Below, one piece after another: positions 1 through 11,003 of a stretch of DNA of 64,000 nt. The notes beneath the pieces are model-generated. The model did no database searches. It had not been told where the DNA came from and saw only the letters and a program-made list of their open reading frames with translations. The DNA comes from Actinoplanes sp. KI2 (GTDB lineage Bacteria > Actinomycetota > Actinomycetes > Mycobacteriales > Micromonosporaceae): contig NZ_JAOSZE010000009.1 in the NCBI RefSeq assembly GCF_025630775.1, positions 124,001-188,000 of the forward strand, read 5' to 3'. The translations under genes were made by a program, and so were the position numbers. Numbering within the stretch: the stretch's first letter is position 1; every line of letters starts with the position of its first letter.

Positions 1-36
1 GCTGGTTACACGCTACGCGAGCATCCGACCGCTCTC

Positions 37-51
37 GTCTCATGTTGAGAC
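37..51. promoter_or_regulatory. Inverted repeat GTCTCA-N3-TGAGAC upstream of the monooxygenase operon
   Basis: The sequence reads GTCTCA TGT TGAGAC, two perfect six-base arms around three bases. A near-identical element (GACTCA AGG TGAGAC) lies at 329-343, and the same core sits inside a longer hairpin at 10700-10728. Repetition of one dyad ahead of genes suggests a binding site for a dimeric regulator. The regulator is not identifiable here, and no regulator gene lies next to the operon inside the window. Confidence 0.5.
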
Positions 52-85
52 CCCCGTTTCACGGATGCCGCGATGGACTCCGGCC

Positions 86-340
86 ATGGAGCCGGCATCC
101 GAGACGTTCAATCCCTGGACCGTGGTCAACGTCGTCTTTCACCATCTCGCCGCGCAGGGACTGCACCCCACGCTGGGCGGCGTGGATCCCGGCGCGCCCG
201 CGGCCGAGCTGCTGCGGGCCCTGGGCATCGAGCCGGCCGCGGAGGGCGACCGCCAGGTCGGCGAGAACGTCCAGCGTCACCTGGCCGAGATCCGCGCCGC
301 GGTCTTCGGCAACAGCGACGGCGACGGTGACTCAAGGTGA
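86..340 (+). CDS. Small conserved-looking hypothetical protein ahead of the monooxygenase genes
   Basis: This 84-residue soluble protein begins MEPASETFNPW and has no membrane segment or cysteine cluster. I do not recognise a domain. An in-frame ATG at 65 would add seven residues. I prefer 86 because a GGA-containing stretch lies about eight bases before it and the conserved-looking part begins with the FNPWTVV segment. It lies 68 bases before the hydroxylase gene on the same strand and is bracketed by two copies of the same inverted repeat, so it may be a small regulatory or accessory protein of the operon. That role is inference from position only. Confidence 0.55.
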   Translation: MEPASETFNPWTVVNVVFHHLAAQGLHPTLGGVDPGAPAAELLRALGIEPAAEGDRQVGENVQRHLAEIRAAVFGNSDGDGDSR

Positions 341-343
341 GAC
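329..343. promoter_or_regulatory. Second copy of the GTCTCA-N3-TGAGAC-type dyad
   Basis: GACTCA AGG TGAGAC differs from the element at 37-51 at one arm position. It overlaps the end of the small upstream ORF and lies 66 bases before the hydroxylase start codon, a suitable place for an operator acting on the structural genes. No clear -35/-10 pair was recognised next to it. Confidence 0.45.
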
Positions 344-408
344 GTCAGGTGAGCCGAACCTGAGATGTGATCCGGCTGAAGGACGCAGCCACAGATGAGG
401 AGTGACTC

Positions 409-2061
409 ATGAGTCGGCAGAGCGTGGCCAGGGCTCATCAGAAGATCCAGGAGCTGTCCTGGGAACCGATGTACCACCAGCCCGTCTCGCAGTACGGAAC
501 GGACTACACGTTCCGCAAGGCACAGAAGAAGGACCCTCTCAAGCAGGTGCTGCGGTCGTACTTCCCGATGCAGGAGGAGAAGGACCACCGGGTGTACGGC
601 GCGTCGGACGGCGCGATCCGCGGCAACATGTTCCGCCAGGTGCAGGAGCGCTGGCTGGAGTGGCAGAAGCTGTTCCTGTCGATCATCCCGCTGCCGGAGA
701 TCTCGGCGGCCCGGGCGATGCCGCTGCTGTTCCGCAACGTACCGAACCCGGAGCTGCACAACGGCCAGGCGATCCAGATGATCGACGAGGTACGGCACTC
801 GACGATCCAGCAGAACCTCAAGCGCCTGTACATGAACAACTACATCGACCCGGCCGGCTTCAACTCGAGCCTGCGCAACTTCCAGAACGACTACTGCGGG
901 ACGATCGGCCGGCAGTTCGCCGAGGGGTTCATCACCGGCGACGCGATCACCGCGGCCAGCATCTACCTGACCATCGTGGCCGAGACGGCGTTCACCAACA
1001 CGCTGTTCGTCGCGATGCCGGCCGAGGCCGCCGCGAACGGCGACTACCTGCTGCCGACCGTGTTCCACTCGGTGCAGTCGGACGAGTCGCGGCACATCAG
1101 CAACGGGTACGCGACGCTGCTGATGGCGCTCGCCGACGAGGGCAACCACCAGCTGCTCGAGCGCGACCTGCGGTACGCCTGGTGGAACAACCACCGCGTG
1201 GTGGACGCCGCGATCGGCACCTTCATCGAGTACGGCACCAAGGACCGCCGCAAGGACCGGGAGTCGTACGCGGAGATGTGGCGCCGCTGGATCTACGACG
1301 ACTACTACCGCAGCTACCTGGTGCCGCTGGAGAAGTACGGCCTGGTCATCCCGCACGACCTCATCGAGGAGGCGTGGAACCAGATCTGGAACAAGGGCTA
1401 CGTGCACGAGGTGGCGCAGTTCTTCGCGACCGGCTGGCTGGCCAACTACTGGCGGATCGACCCGATGACCGACAAGGACTTCGAGTGGTTCGAGTACAAG
1501 TACCCGGGCTGGTACGACCGCTATGGCAAGTGGTGGGAGAACTACAACCGGTTGAGTACGCCCAACGGCCACCACCCGATCGTCGCCGAGGACGTCGACT
1601 ACCAGTACCCGCATCGCTGCTGGACCTGCATGGTCCCGTGCCTGGTCCGGGAGGACATGGTGATGGCCGAGGTGGACGGCCAGTGGCGCACGTACTGCCA
1701 CGAGACCTGCCGGTGGACCGATGCCGAGGCGTTCCGCCCGGTCTACCAGGGCCGGCAGACCCCGAACATGGGCCAGCTGATCGGTGCCCGCGAGTGGGAG
1801 ACCCTCTACCACGGCTGGAACTGGGCCGACGTGGTCAGCGACATGGGCTTCGTCCGGGACGACGGCAAGACCATGGTCGCGCAACCGCACCTGCACCTGG
1901 ACGACCCGAAGAAGATGTGGACGCTCGATCACCTGCGCCGGATGGGCCCGCTGCAGAGCCCGAACGTGCTGCTCAACCAGATGACCGACGAGGAGCGCGC
2001 GGCGTTCCACGCCGCGTACGTGCGGGGCGGGCCCGCCGGCCGTTTCGCCCGCTCCGAGTGA
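409..2061 (+). CDS. prmA: Propane-type soluble di-iron monooxygenase, hydroxylase large (alpha) subunit
   Basis: This 550-residue protein is the catalytic subunit of a soluble di-iron monooxygenase (PrmA/MimA family), which hydroxylates short alkanes and often ketones or phenols using O2 and NADH. Reading the translation gives iron ligands Glu97, Glu127, His130, Glu192, Glu226 and His229. The two ExxH motifs are DEVRH and DESRH. The intervals of 30, 3, 62, 34 and 3 residues equal those of the methane monooxygenase ligands (E114, E144, H147, E209, E243, H246). The start is fixed by GAGGAG seven bases upstream. The reductase gene follows after four bases. The family is firm; the substrate (propane, acetone, phenol or another) is inferred. 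Confidence 0.93.
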   Translation: MSRQSVARAHQKIQELSWEPMYHQPVSQYGTDYTFRKAQKKDPLKQVLRSYFPMQEEKDHRVYGASDGAIRGNMFRQVQERWLEWQKLFLSIIPLPEISAARAMPLLFRNVPNPELHNGQAIQMIDEVRHSTIQQNLKRLYMNNYIDPAGFNSSLRNFQNDYCGTIGRQFAEGFITGDAITAASIYLTIVAETAFTNTLFVAMPAEAAANGDYLLPTVFHSVQSDESRHISNGYATLLMALADEGNHQLLERDLRYAWWNNHRVVDAAIGTFIEYGTKDRRKDRESYAEMWRRWIYDDYYRSYLVPLEKYGLVIPHDLIEEAWNQIWNKGYVHEVAQFFATGWLANYWRIDPMTDKDFEWFEYKYPGWYDRYGKWWENYNRLSTPNGHHPIVAEDVDYQYPHRCWTCMVPCLVREDMVMAEVDGQWRTYCHETCRWTDAEAFRPVYQGRQTPNMGQLIGAREWETLYHGWNWADVVSDMGFVRDDGKTMVAQPHLHLDDPKKMWTLDHLRRMGPLQSPNVLLNQMTDEERAAFHAAYVRGGPAGRFARSE

Positions 2062-2065
2062 CGAC

Positions 2066-3100
2066 ATGGGCGACAAGCACCGGGTGAGGTTCGAGCCGGT
2101 CGGCATCGAGATCGAGGTCGACGAGGAGCAGACCGTGCTGCGCTCCGCGTCCGAGCAGGGGCTGATGCTCATGCACGGGTGCAAGGAGGGTCAGTGCGCG
2201 GCCTGCAAGTCGTTCGTCCTCGACGGTGACGACATCGAGCTCGACCGCTACTCCACGTTCGCGCTGCCCGACTACGAGCGGGAGGAGGGCTTCACTCTCC
2301 TGTGCCGGGCGCACGTGTACGAGGACGTGACGATCGAGCTGCTCAACTTCGACGAGGAGATGATCCGCTCGGGGCTGCCCATCGTGAACGCGGTGGCGGA
2401 GGTCGTGTCCATCGATACGGTCACGCACGACCTTCGCCACCTCGTGCTGGAGCTGATCGAGCCGGCCGAGATCACCTTCTTCCCCGGCCAGTACATGGAC
2501 ATCAAGATCCCGGGTACGGAGGAGAGCCGGTCCTTCTCGATGGCGAGCACCTCCGCAAGAGTGCTCGAGTTCATCATCAAGGTCTATCCGGACGGCCTTT
2601 TCTCCTCATTTCTCGACAAGAGCCTGAAAGTCGGGCAGCGTCTCGACCTCACCGGGCCCTTCGGAGTGTTCACGCTGCGGGACGCCCCGGACTCCGACCT
2701 GATCTTCGTCGGGGGCGGTGCCGGGCTGGCGCCCATCCTCGCGCTGCTGCGGTCGATGGCCGAGCGCGGCATCGAGCGCAAAGCCGTGTTCTATTACGGC
2801 GCCCGTACGGCAAAAGATCTTTGCTTTGTCGCCGAGATCGAGGCGCTGAAAGACAAGATCCCGGGCTTCCGGTTCGTGCCCGCCCTGTCCGAGCCGGTCG
2901 ACGGCGAGGACTGGGACGGCGAGGTCGGGTTCATCACCGACGTGCTCAAACGGTACGAGGCCGACCTGCGTGGCGCGCACGCGTACCTCTGCGGGCCACC
3001 GCCGATGGTCGAGGCGGCCATGCCGCTGCTCGCCTCGCTCGGCGCCCCCGAGAAGCACATCTACTACGACAAATTCACGACCACAGGTGGGGAGGACTGA
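2066..3100 (+). CDS. prmB: Monooxygenase reductase component (2Fe-2S / FAD / NADH)
   Basis: This 344-residue protein passes electrons from NADH to the di-iron hydroxylase. Residues 1-100 form a plant-type ferredoxin domain, with cysteines in HGCKEGQCAACKS plus a fourth in LLCRAH. The flavin domain follows, with RSFSMAST as the FAD-binding RxxS motif. The NAD-binding domain carries GGGAGLAPI and ends with CGPPPMVEA, the usual closing motif of ferredoxin-NADP reductase folds. Length and domain order match SDIMO reductases. It starts four bases after the large-subunit stop, and its last base is the first base of the next start codon, so it is translationally coupled. Confidence 0.93.
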   Translation: MGDKHRVRFEPVGIEIEVDEEQTVLRSASEQGLMLMHGCKEGQCAACKSFVLDGDDIELDRYSTFALPDYEREEGFTLLCRAHVYEDVTIELLNFDEEMIRSGLPIVNAVAEVVSIDTVTHDLRHLVLELIEPAEITFFPGQYMDIKIPGTEESRSFSMASTSARVLEFIIKVYPDGLFSSFLDKSLKVGQRLDLTGPFGVFTLRDAPDSDLIFVGGGAGLAPILALLRSMAERGIERKAVFYYGARTAKDLCFVAEIEALKDKIPGFRFVPALSEPVDGEDWDGEVGFITDVLKRYEADLRGAHAYLCGPPPMVEAAMPLLASLGAPEKHIYYDKFTTTGGED

Positions 3101-4269
3101 TGACGACCGCGACGGAACGCAGCGTTCCCAAGCCCGTCTTCACCGACGCCGAGGCCGGCGCGAAACAGTTCCCGGACTCGTCGGCGCGCCGGTTCAACTA
3201 CTACGTCCCGCAGAAGCGCAAGCAGACCCACTACGAGGACGTGACGGTCGAGGTCCAGCCGGACCCGCGGCACTACCTCGCCCAGGGCTGGCTCTACGGG
3301 TTCGCCGACGGCAAGGGTGGCTACCCGCTGGAGTGGACCGCCCTGAAGGCGTGGGGCAGCGACCGTCCCGAGCCGCAGCGCGGGCCCGGATCGGGCGGCC
3401 AGGGCTACGAGTGGCCGGCCCATGGCTGGCACGAGTTCCGCGACCCGAACGAGGAGTGGGAGCTGTCGCTCTACCGCTACAACGCCAACGTGGTGCGGCA
3501 GGTCAACGCGAACGTCGACGCGGCGAAGCAGGCCAAGGCGTTCGAGCAGTGGAACCCGAACTGGGTCCGGTTCGTCCAGCAGCACGTCGGCGCGTGGATG
3601 CACGTCGACCACGGCCTGGGCCTGTATCTCTTCGCGAACGCCAACCGCCGCGGGCCGACCAACATGCACAACACCGCGATCGCGGTGAACAGCATGCACC
3701 TGATCCGGGCCGCCCAGGACCTGGCGCTCTACCAGCTCACCCTGGACGAGGAGATCGAGAGCTTCTTCGGCGCCGCGCACCTGGACAACTGGAACTCCGA
3801 CCCGTCCTGGCAGGGCGTGCGCGAGGTGGCCGAGCGGCTCACCGGGATCGACGACTGGGCCGAGGCCGTCTTCGCGGCCAACGTCGTCTTCCAGCCGCTG
3901 ATCGGCGAGCTGTTCCGCAGCCAGCTGGTGATGCAGGCGGCGCCCCGTAACGGCGACTTCGTCACCCCGACGATCGTCGGTGCCGAGGAGTTCGACTTCT
4001 CCGAGCGGGACCTGCGCTACACCATGGCGATCTTCGACCTGCTGGCCAACGACCGCGAGTTCGCCGAGCACAACAACCGGATCCTGAACGGCTGGCTGGC
4101 CAGTTGGGTCGGGCTGACCATGCCCGCGGCCCGGGCGCTGCAGCCGCTGTGGTCGCAGCCGGACAGCAAGCCGATCCGCTTCGAGGACGCGCTCGACCGG
4201 GTCAAGAGCCGGTTCGCCGGCATCGTCGAGGACCTGGGCCTGGAACTCCCCAAGGAGCTGGACCGATGA
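3100..4269 (+). CDS. prmC: Monooxygenase hydroxylase small (beta) subunit
   Basis: This 389-residue protein is the non-catalytic beta subunit that packs against the alpha subunit in the hydroxylase dimer. It shares the ferritin-like helical fold but lacks the ExxH pair. The N-terminus ([20 protein letters not shown], residues 25-44) is typical of PrmC/MimC. Its ATG shares one base with the reductase stop, and its TGA overlaps the next start in ATGA. Large subunit, reductase, small subunit, coupling protein is the order of the actinobacterial propane monooxygenases, which separates this operon from toluene or methane monooxygenase layouts. Confidence 0.92.
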   Translation: MTTATERSVPKPVFTDAEAGAKQFPDSSARRFNYYVPQKRKQTHYEDVTVEVQPDPRHYLAQGWLYGFADGKGGYPLEWTALKAWGSDRPEPQRGPGSGGQGYEWPAHGWHEFRDPNEEWELSLYRYNANVVRQVNANVDAAKQAKAFEQWNPNWVRFVQQHVGAWMHVDHGLGLYLFANANRRGPTNMHNTAIAVNSMHLIRAAQDLALYQLTLDEEIESFFGAAHLDNWNSDPSWQGVREVAERLTGIDDWAEAVFAANVVFQPLIGELFRSQLVMQAAPRNGDFVTPTIVGAEEFDFSERDLRYTMAIFDLLANDREFAEHNNRILNGWLASWVGLTMPAARALQPLWSQPDSKPIRFEDALDRVKSRFAGIVEDLGLELPKELDR

Positions 4270-4652
4270 CGCAGTTCAAGGCCGCTTTCACAATTGCGGA
4301 GAGTCCTTTTGAGTCCAACAACACCGCGTCCAACATGTGCGGCTTCACGCTGATGAACAACCAGGTCGGCGTGGTGGTGGCCGAGGTGATGGGCGGCAAG
4401 GAGAACGTACGGGTCACTCCCCTGCCCTCGATGATCCGGGTGGACGCGACCGGCCGGATGGACGTCGTCTACGACGAGGTCGCCGAGGCGCTCGGCGAGG
4501 AGCCCGGGTACTTCGACGCGGCCCAGTTCGAGGAGAACATGTCCACCCACTACGGCCGCATGATCCACGAGGACGACCGCACGATCATGTTCGCCAACCC
4601 GGAGGACGCGGCCGAGTTCATCGGCTTCGACCTGCAGCCGGACAGGAGGTAG
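4266..4652 (+). CDS. prmD: Monooxygenase coupling (effector) protein
   Basis: This 128-residue cofactor-free protein belongs to the MmoB/DmpM family. It binds the hydroxylase and tunes oxygen activation and electron transfer. The [11 protein letters not shown] segment and the small alpha/beta size fit the family. It overlaps the small-subunit stop by four bases (ATGA). Its 3' end, in the bases spelling GACAGGAGGTAG, contains the ribosome-binding site AGGAGGT for the next gene, so the coupling protein and the amidohydrolase are translated in tandem. Confidence 0.9.
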   Translation: MTQFKAAFTIAESPFESNNTASNMCGFTLMNNQVGVVVAEVMGGKENVRVTPLPSMIRVDATGRMDVVYDEVAEALGEEPGYFDAAQFEENMSTHYGRMIHEDDRTIMFANPEDAAEFIGFDLQPDRR

Positions 4653-4657
4653 CGCCC

Positions 4658-5728
4658 GTGTATGAGAAGGACGGCGAGAAGTACTTCATCGTCGACAGCC
4701 ACATGCACTACTGGAACGCGGCGCCGTCCAACTGGGTGCCGGGCGCGGAACAGTACGCCAAGGGCTGGATCGAGTGCTTCCACGCCTACCAGGGCCTCGC
4801 GCCGAAGGAGACGCACTGGCCGATCGAGAAGTTCATGGCCTACACCGAGGACGACCTGATGAAGGACGTCTTCCAGGACGGGTACGTGGACGTGGCGATC
4901 TTCCAGCCGACGTACCTGACCGAGTGGTACAAGGAGGGCTTCAACACCACCGAGCGCAACGCCGCGCTCGGCGCCAAGCACCCCGGCAAGTTCATCGCCA
5001 ACACCCGGTGGGACCCGCGGGACGGCGACGACGGGCTCAAGAAGCTCGCCGAGAACGTCGACCGGTTCGGCAGCATCGGCGTGAAGCTCTACACCGCCGA
5101 GTGGAACAACGGCTCGCGGGGCTGGACGCTGAAGGACCCGGCCGCGTACCGCTACCTGGAGAAGTGCCAGGAGCTCGGGATCAAGAACATCCATGTGCAC
5201 AAGGGCCCGACGATCTGGCCGCTGGACAAGGACGCGTTCGACGTCGCCGACGTGGACCACGCCGCGACCGACTTCCCGGCGCTCAACTTCATCGTCGAGC
5301 ACGTCGGCCTGCCCCGGATCGAGGACTTCTGCTTCATGGCGACGCAGGAGCCCAATGTGTACGCCGGGCTCTCCGTGGTCATCGGCGGCCTGATGCACGC
5401 CCGTCCGCGCTTCTTCGCCAAGGTGATGGGCGAGCTGCTGTTCTGGGTCGGCGAGGACAAGATGACCTTCGGCAGCGACTACGGCATCTGGGAGCCGAAG
5501 TGGCAGATCGAGGGATTCGTCGACTGGGACTACCCCGGTGCGGAGTTCGACGACTATCCCCGGGTCAACACCGCAACCAAGAAGAAGATCCTCGGGCTCA
5601 ATGCCGCGAAGCTGTACGGCATTGAGGTGCCCGAGGAGTTCCAGCTCGGCGCGGGCGAGGGGACCCCGGCGGCGCGGGACGACGCTGTCGGCGTCAGCTC
5701 CGAGTCGCCGGCGGCCTCGCCGGCATGA
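4658..5728 (+). CDS. Amidohydrolase-family protein of the monooxygenase operon
   Basis: The 356-residue protein belongs to the amidohydrolase-2 (TIM-barrel, metal-dependent hydrolase/decarboxylase) family. VDSHMHYW at residues 12-19 carries the HxH metal pair near the N-terminus; later HVHKGP and EHVG segments supply further candidate histidines. The GTG start at 4658 is chosen because AGGAGGT ends seven bases before it and the reading starts just ahead of the conserved motif; a longer open frame upstream overlaps the coupling gene. A homologue occupies this slot in known propane monooxygenase operons, where its role is uncertain. It may act on a pathway product or help maturation; both are inference. 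Confidence 0.85.
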   Translation: MYEKDGEKYFIVDSHMHYWNAAPSNWVPGAEQYAKGWIECFHAYQGLAPKETHWPIEKFMAYTEDDLMKDVFQDGYVDVAIFQPTYLTEWYKEGFNTTERNAALGAKHPGKFIANTRWDPRDGDDGLKKLAENVDRFGSIGVKLYTAEWNNGSRGWTLKDPAAYRYLEKCQELGIKNIHVHKGPTIWPLDKDAFDVADVDHAATDFPALNFIVEHVGLPRIEDFCFMATQEPNVYAGLSVVIGGLMHARPRFFAKVMGELLFWVGEDKMTFGSDYGIWEPKWQIEGFVDWDYPGAEFDDYPRVNTATKKKILGLNAAKLYGIEVPEEFQLGAGEGTPAARDDAVGVSSESPAASPA

Positions 5729-6426
5729 CCAGCGCCACCGTGGGGTCGCGCATCCTCGCCGCTCTGGCGCAGGTGCGCGACCCCGAGCTGGACGAGCCGA
5801 TCACCACGCTCGGCTTCGTGGCGTCCGCATCCCTGGGGGCGGACGGCACGGCCGAGGTGCACCTGCGGCTGCCGACCTACTTCTGCGCGCCGAATTTCGC
5901 CTACCTGATGGTCGCCGACGCGTATGACTCGGTCTCCGCGCTCGACGACGTGCGTTCCACCACGGTGATCCTCGACGATCATTTCGCGTCCGAGGCGATC
6001 AACGACGGCGTGGCGGCGCGCGCCGGATTTGTCCGGTCATTCGAGGGCGAGGCGGTCGACGAGCTGGACAGCCTCCGGGCCGATTTTCTTCGCAAAGCGG
6101 TCATGGCCGGCACCGACCAAGTATGCCGAACCCTGGATCTTTCACCCGCACAGCTTGCCTCCATCCGGCTGGGTGATTTGTCCGAATCGGCTGCACTGGA
6201 TCGTCTCCGACGCCGGCGTCGCGACCTCGGGCTCCCCGCCGGCGACGACGCGCACCTGCTGATCGATCCGAAATCCGGCGCCCCGATCGGCGCCGACGCG
6301 GTGCCCCTGCACCTGCGCAAGGCCCGGCTCACCCGCACGAGCCTCGACGCGAACACCGGCATCTGCCGCGGCATGCTGCGGCATCGCTACTCCACCGACG
6401 GCCAGGGCGAGGATGCCCTTTCCTAA
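5725..6426 (+). CDS. MIP18/DUF59-family (iron-sulfur assembly-like) protein
   Basis: The protein has 233 residues. The first ~100 form a DUF59/MIP18 domain (VRDPELDEPITTLGFV and RLPTYFCAPNF), the fold of PaaD and SufT-type proteins that help assemble iron-sulfur or other metal centres. A cysteine sits in the TYFCAPN segment. The remaining ~130 residues are a charged helical extension that I do not recognise. The ATG overlaps the amidohydrolase stop in ATGA. With the GroEL and metal transporter that follow, it forms a plausible maturation module for the di-iron enzyme; that grouping is inference. Confidence 0.8.
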   Translation: MTSATVGSRILAALAQVRDPELDEPITTLGFVASASLGADGTAEVHLRLPTYFCAPNFAYLMVADAYDSVSALDDVRSTTVILDDHFASEAINDGVAARAGFVRSFEGEAVDELDSLRADFLRKAVMAGTDQVCRTLDLSPAQLASIRLGDLSESAALDRLRRRRRDLGLPAGDDAHLLIDPKSGAPIGADAVPLHLRKARLTRTSLDANTGICRGMLRHRYSTDGQGEDALS

Positions 6427-9395
<2,969 letters not shown>

Positions 9396-9477
9396 CACCC
9401 GCAACCGTCCGACAACCTGAACGGGAGCTTCGGCCGCCACGCCTTAGCTGATCTTCATCTCGCCCGATCTCAAGGCC

Positions 9478-10461
9478 GTGATCTTCCCCGCGCTCAGCGC
9501 CGTATTTGCCATGGCCGCCGCCGTCGTCGCCGGCGTCACTCCCGCACCAGCGCAGAGCGAGGCGACGGCGCCGCTTCGGATCATGCCCGTTGGCGACTCC
9601 ATCACGATGGGCATCGGGTCGGCGACCATGAGCTCGTACCGGATCGACCTGCAGAACCGGCTCGCCGCCGCGGGGCTGAACGTCGATTTCGTCGGCTCGC
9701 AGAGCGACGGCGCCCCGGCGACCGCGGACCTCGACCACGAGGGCCACTCCGGCTGGACGATCGCCAAAATCGCCGGTCAGGTGAACGACTGGCTGGCCAT
9801 CTCCCGGCCGGACGCCGTTCTGCTGCAGATCGGCACCAACGACATGCGCACCGCGGCCGGCTCGGTGGGAGCGACCGACCGGCTGTCCGCGTTGATCGAC
9901 CAGATCAGCACGGCTGCCCCGGCGGCCGACATCTTCGTGGCGAAAATTACCGGCACCAAGTCCGCCGGCGCGGGCGCACAGCAGAAGCGCACCGACGCTT
10001 TCAACGCCAAGGTGCCCGGCATCGTGGCCGGCAAAGGCGCCCGCGTCCACCTGGTCGACCAAAGCACCGTCAAAGGCATCGACATCCGCGACGGCCTGCA
10101 CCCCAACGACTTCGGCTACACCAAGATGTCCTGGAACTGGTTCCAGGCGATGGCTCCGGTCTACGGCTTCAGCACCGCCAACCCCAAGCCCGGCAACCCC
10201 TACCTGGCCACCCACGCAAAGTTCTGCCACCTCGTCGACGCCGACCCCGGACCGGGATGGACGGCCTACTTCGACTGCCGCTGGTACACCAAGAACCAGG
10301 TCGCCAGGACCACCCACGGCAGAACCAGCAAAGTCTGGACCTGGCAGACCAAACGCACGGTGACCAGGACCCGCACGGTCAAGGTCAACGGCCACTACGA
10401 GAAACGCGCCGTCACCGTCAGCACCTGGGTCTCCTTCGACCCCAACCGCCACGACCGATGA
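9478..10461 (+). CDS. Secreted SGNH/GDSL-family hydrolase
   Basis: The 327-residue protein opens with a GTG start and a hydrophobic signal-like segment (about residues 1-27, ending near PAPAQSEA). It then shows the SGNH blocks: GDSIT with the nucleophilic serine near residue 41, GTND near residue 120, and DGLHPND with the catalytic Asp/His pair near residue 204. It would be an extracellular esterase or carbohydrate deacetylase. The last ~70 residues are rich in Trp, Thr, Arg and Lys and match no domain I know; they could bind a polyanionic surface. An 82-base gap and a separate start make it probably independent of the upstream operon. Confidence 0.8.
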   Translation: MIFPALSAVFAMAAAVVAGVTPAPAQSEATAPLRIMPVGDSITMGIGSATMSSYRIDLQNRLAAAGLNVDFVGSQSDGAPATADLDHEGHSGWTIAKIAGQVNDWLAISRPDAVLLQIGTNDMRTAAGSVGATDRLSALIDQISTAAPAADIFVAKITGTKSAGAGAQQKRTDAFNAKVPGIVAGKGARVHLVDQSTVKGIDIRDGLHPNDFGYTKMSWNWFQAMAPVYGFSTANPKPGNPYLATHAKFCHLVDADPGPGWTAYFDCRWYTKNQVARTTHGRTSKVWTWQTKRTVTRTRTVKVNGHYEKRAVTVSTWVSFDPNRHDR

Positions 10462-10462
10462 C

Positions 10463-10672
10463 TCAGACCAGCACGAGCCAGGCGAGGCCGGCCGCGCCGA
10501 GGAGCGCGCTGGCCAGCATGAAGGCCGGGTTGTGGGCCGTCCACCAGCGGATCCGCACCAGCACGTAACCGGGCACCTCGTCCGGCCGCACCACCTTGAG
10601 CGCGACGACGTTGAGCGCGGCCAGCACCAGCCCGAGCGCGCCGAACCAGGCAATCGTCTCGGCAGCTTCCAT
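10463..10672 (-). CDS. Small two-helix membrane protein
   Basis: The 69-residue protein begins MEAAETIAWFGALG. It has two hydrophobic segments (about residues 5-22 and 50-67) separated by a charged loop holding VRPDEVPGYV. No function is recognisable. An open frame continues upstream to 10876, but that part is low-complexity G/R/P and crosses a perfect hairpin, so I start at the methionine before the hydrophobic stretch. It converges with the SGNH hydrolase, whose stop lies one base away. The perfect dyad at 10700-10728 lies 27 bases upstream, suggesting regulated expression. Confidence 0.55.
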   Translation of the reverse strand: MEAAETIAWFGALGLVLAALNVVALKVVRPDEVPGYVLVRIRWWTAHNPAFMLASALLGAAGLAWLVLV

Positions 10673-10699
10673 GCCGCCATGACATCCCGCACCGCCGGG

Positions 10700-10728
10700 G
10701 CCGGGTGTCTCACCTTGAGACACCCGGC
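10700..10728. promoter_or_regulatory. Perfect 13-base inverted repeat containing GTCTCA-N3-TGAGAC
   Basis: The arms GCCGGGTGTCTCA and TGAGACACCCGGC are exact complements around a CCT loop. The inner part, GTCTCA-CCT-TGAGAC, repeats the dyad upstream of the monooxygenase operon. It sits 27 bases before the start of the small membrane protein gene on the minus strand. It could be an operator for the same regulator, or an RNA hairpin. No U-run follows on either strand, so a terminator is less likely. Confidence 0.5.
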
Positions 10729-10902
10729 TCCCGTCCTCCCGGCCCGCGCCTGTGCGTTCCGGGCGGGCCTCGTCTCCCGGCCGGCGCCCGTGCGCTCGAT
10801 TCCGGACGCCGGGCGGGAGTGCTCGCCGAGCGTGGCAGCCGCCGCTGGAACGGCGCTGACGCGGGCCTGAAACCACACGGCGCCGGCCTCGGCCGGCCCG
10901 GT

Positions 10903-11003
10903 GTCACCCGGCCGGGTCACGGGCGAGGAAGCCACCGGACTGCCTCGGCCGGCCCCGGGTCACCCGGCCGGGTCACGGGCGAGGAAGCCACCGGACTGCC
11001 TCG
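10903..11003. repeat. Tandem duplication (45-base unit, period 56) of the exporter gene 3' end
   Basis: Bases 10903-10947 and 10959-11003 are identical over 45 bases. The second copy contains the last fourteen codons and the stop of the ABC exporter gene; the first lies just beyond the stop. The 11 bases between the units are GC-rich. It looks like a slippage or unequal-crossover duplication that left a spare copy of the gene end as a non-coding tail. No transposon ends were seen. Confidence 0.85.

Noticed and set aside
340..408. Sigma-54 (-24/-12) promoter before the hydroxylase gene, as in mycobacterial mim operons
   Set aside because: No GG-N10-GC element with the expected TGGCAC/TTGC boxes could be found, and no sigma-54 activator gene is adjacent.
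277..2184. 635-codon open frame antisense to the monooxygenase large subunit
   Set aside because: High GC leaves few stops in antisense frames. The translation is Val/Leu/Arg/His-rich without motifs, while the + strand encodes a protein with exact di-iron ligand spacing.
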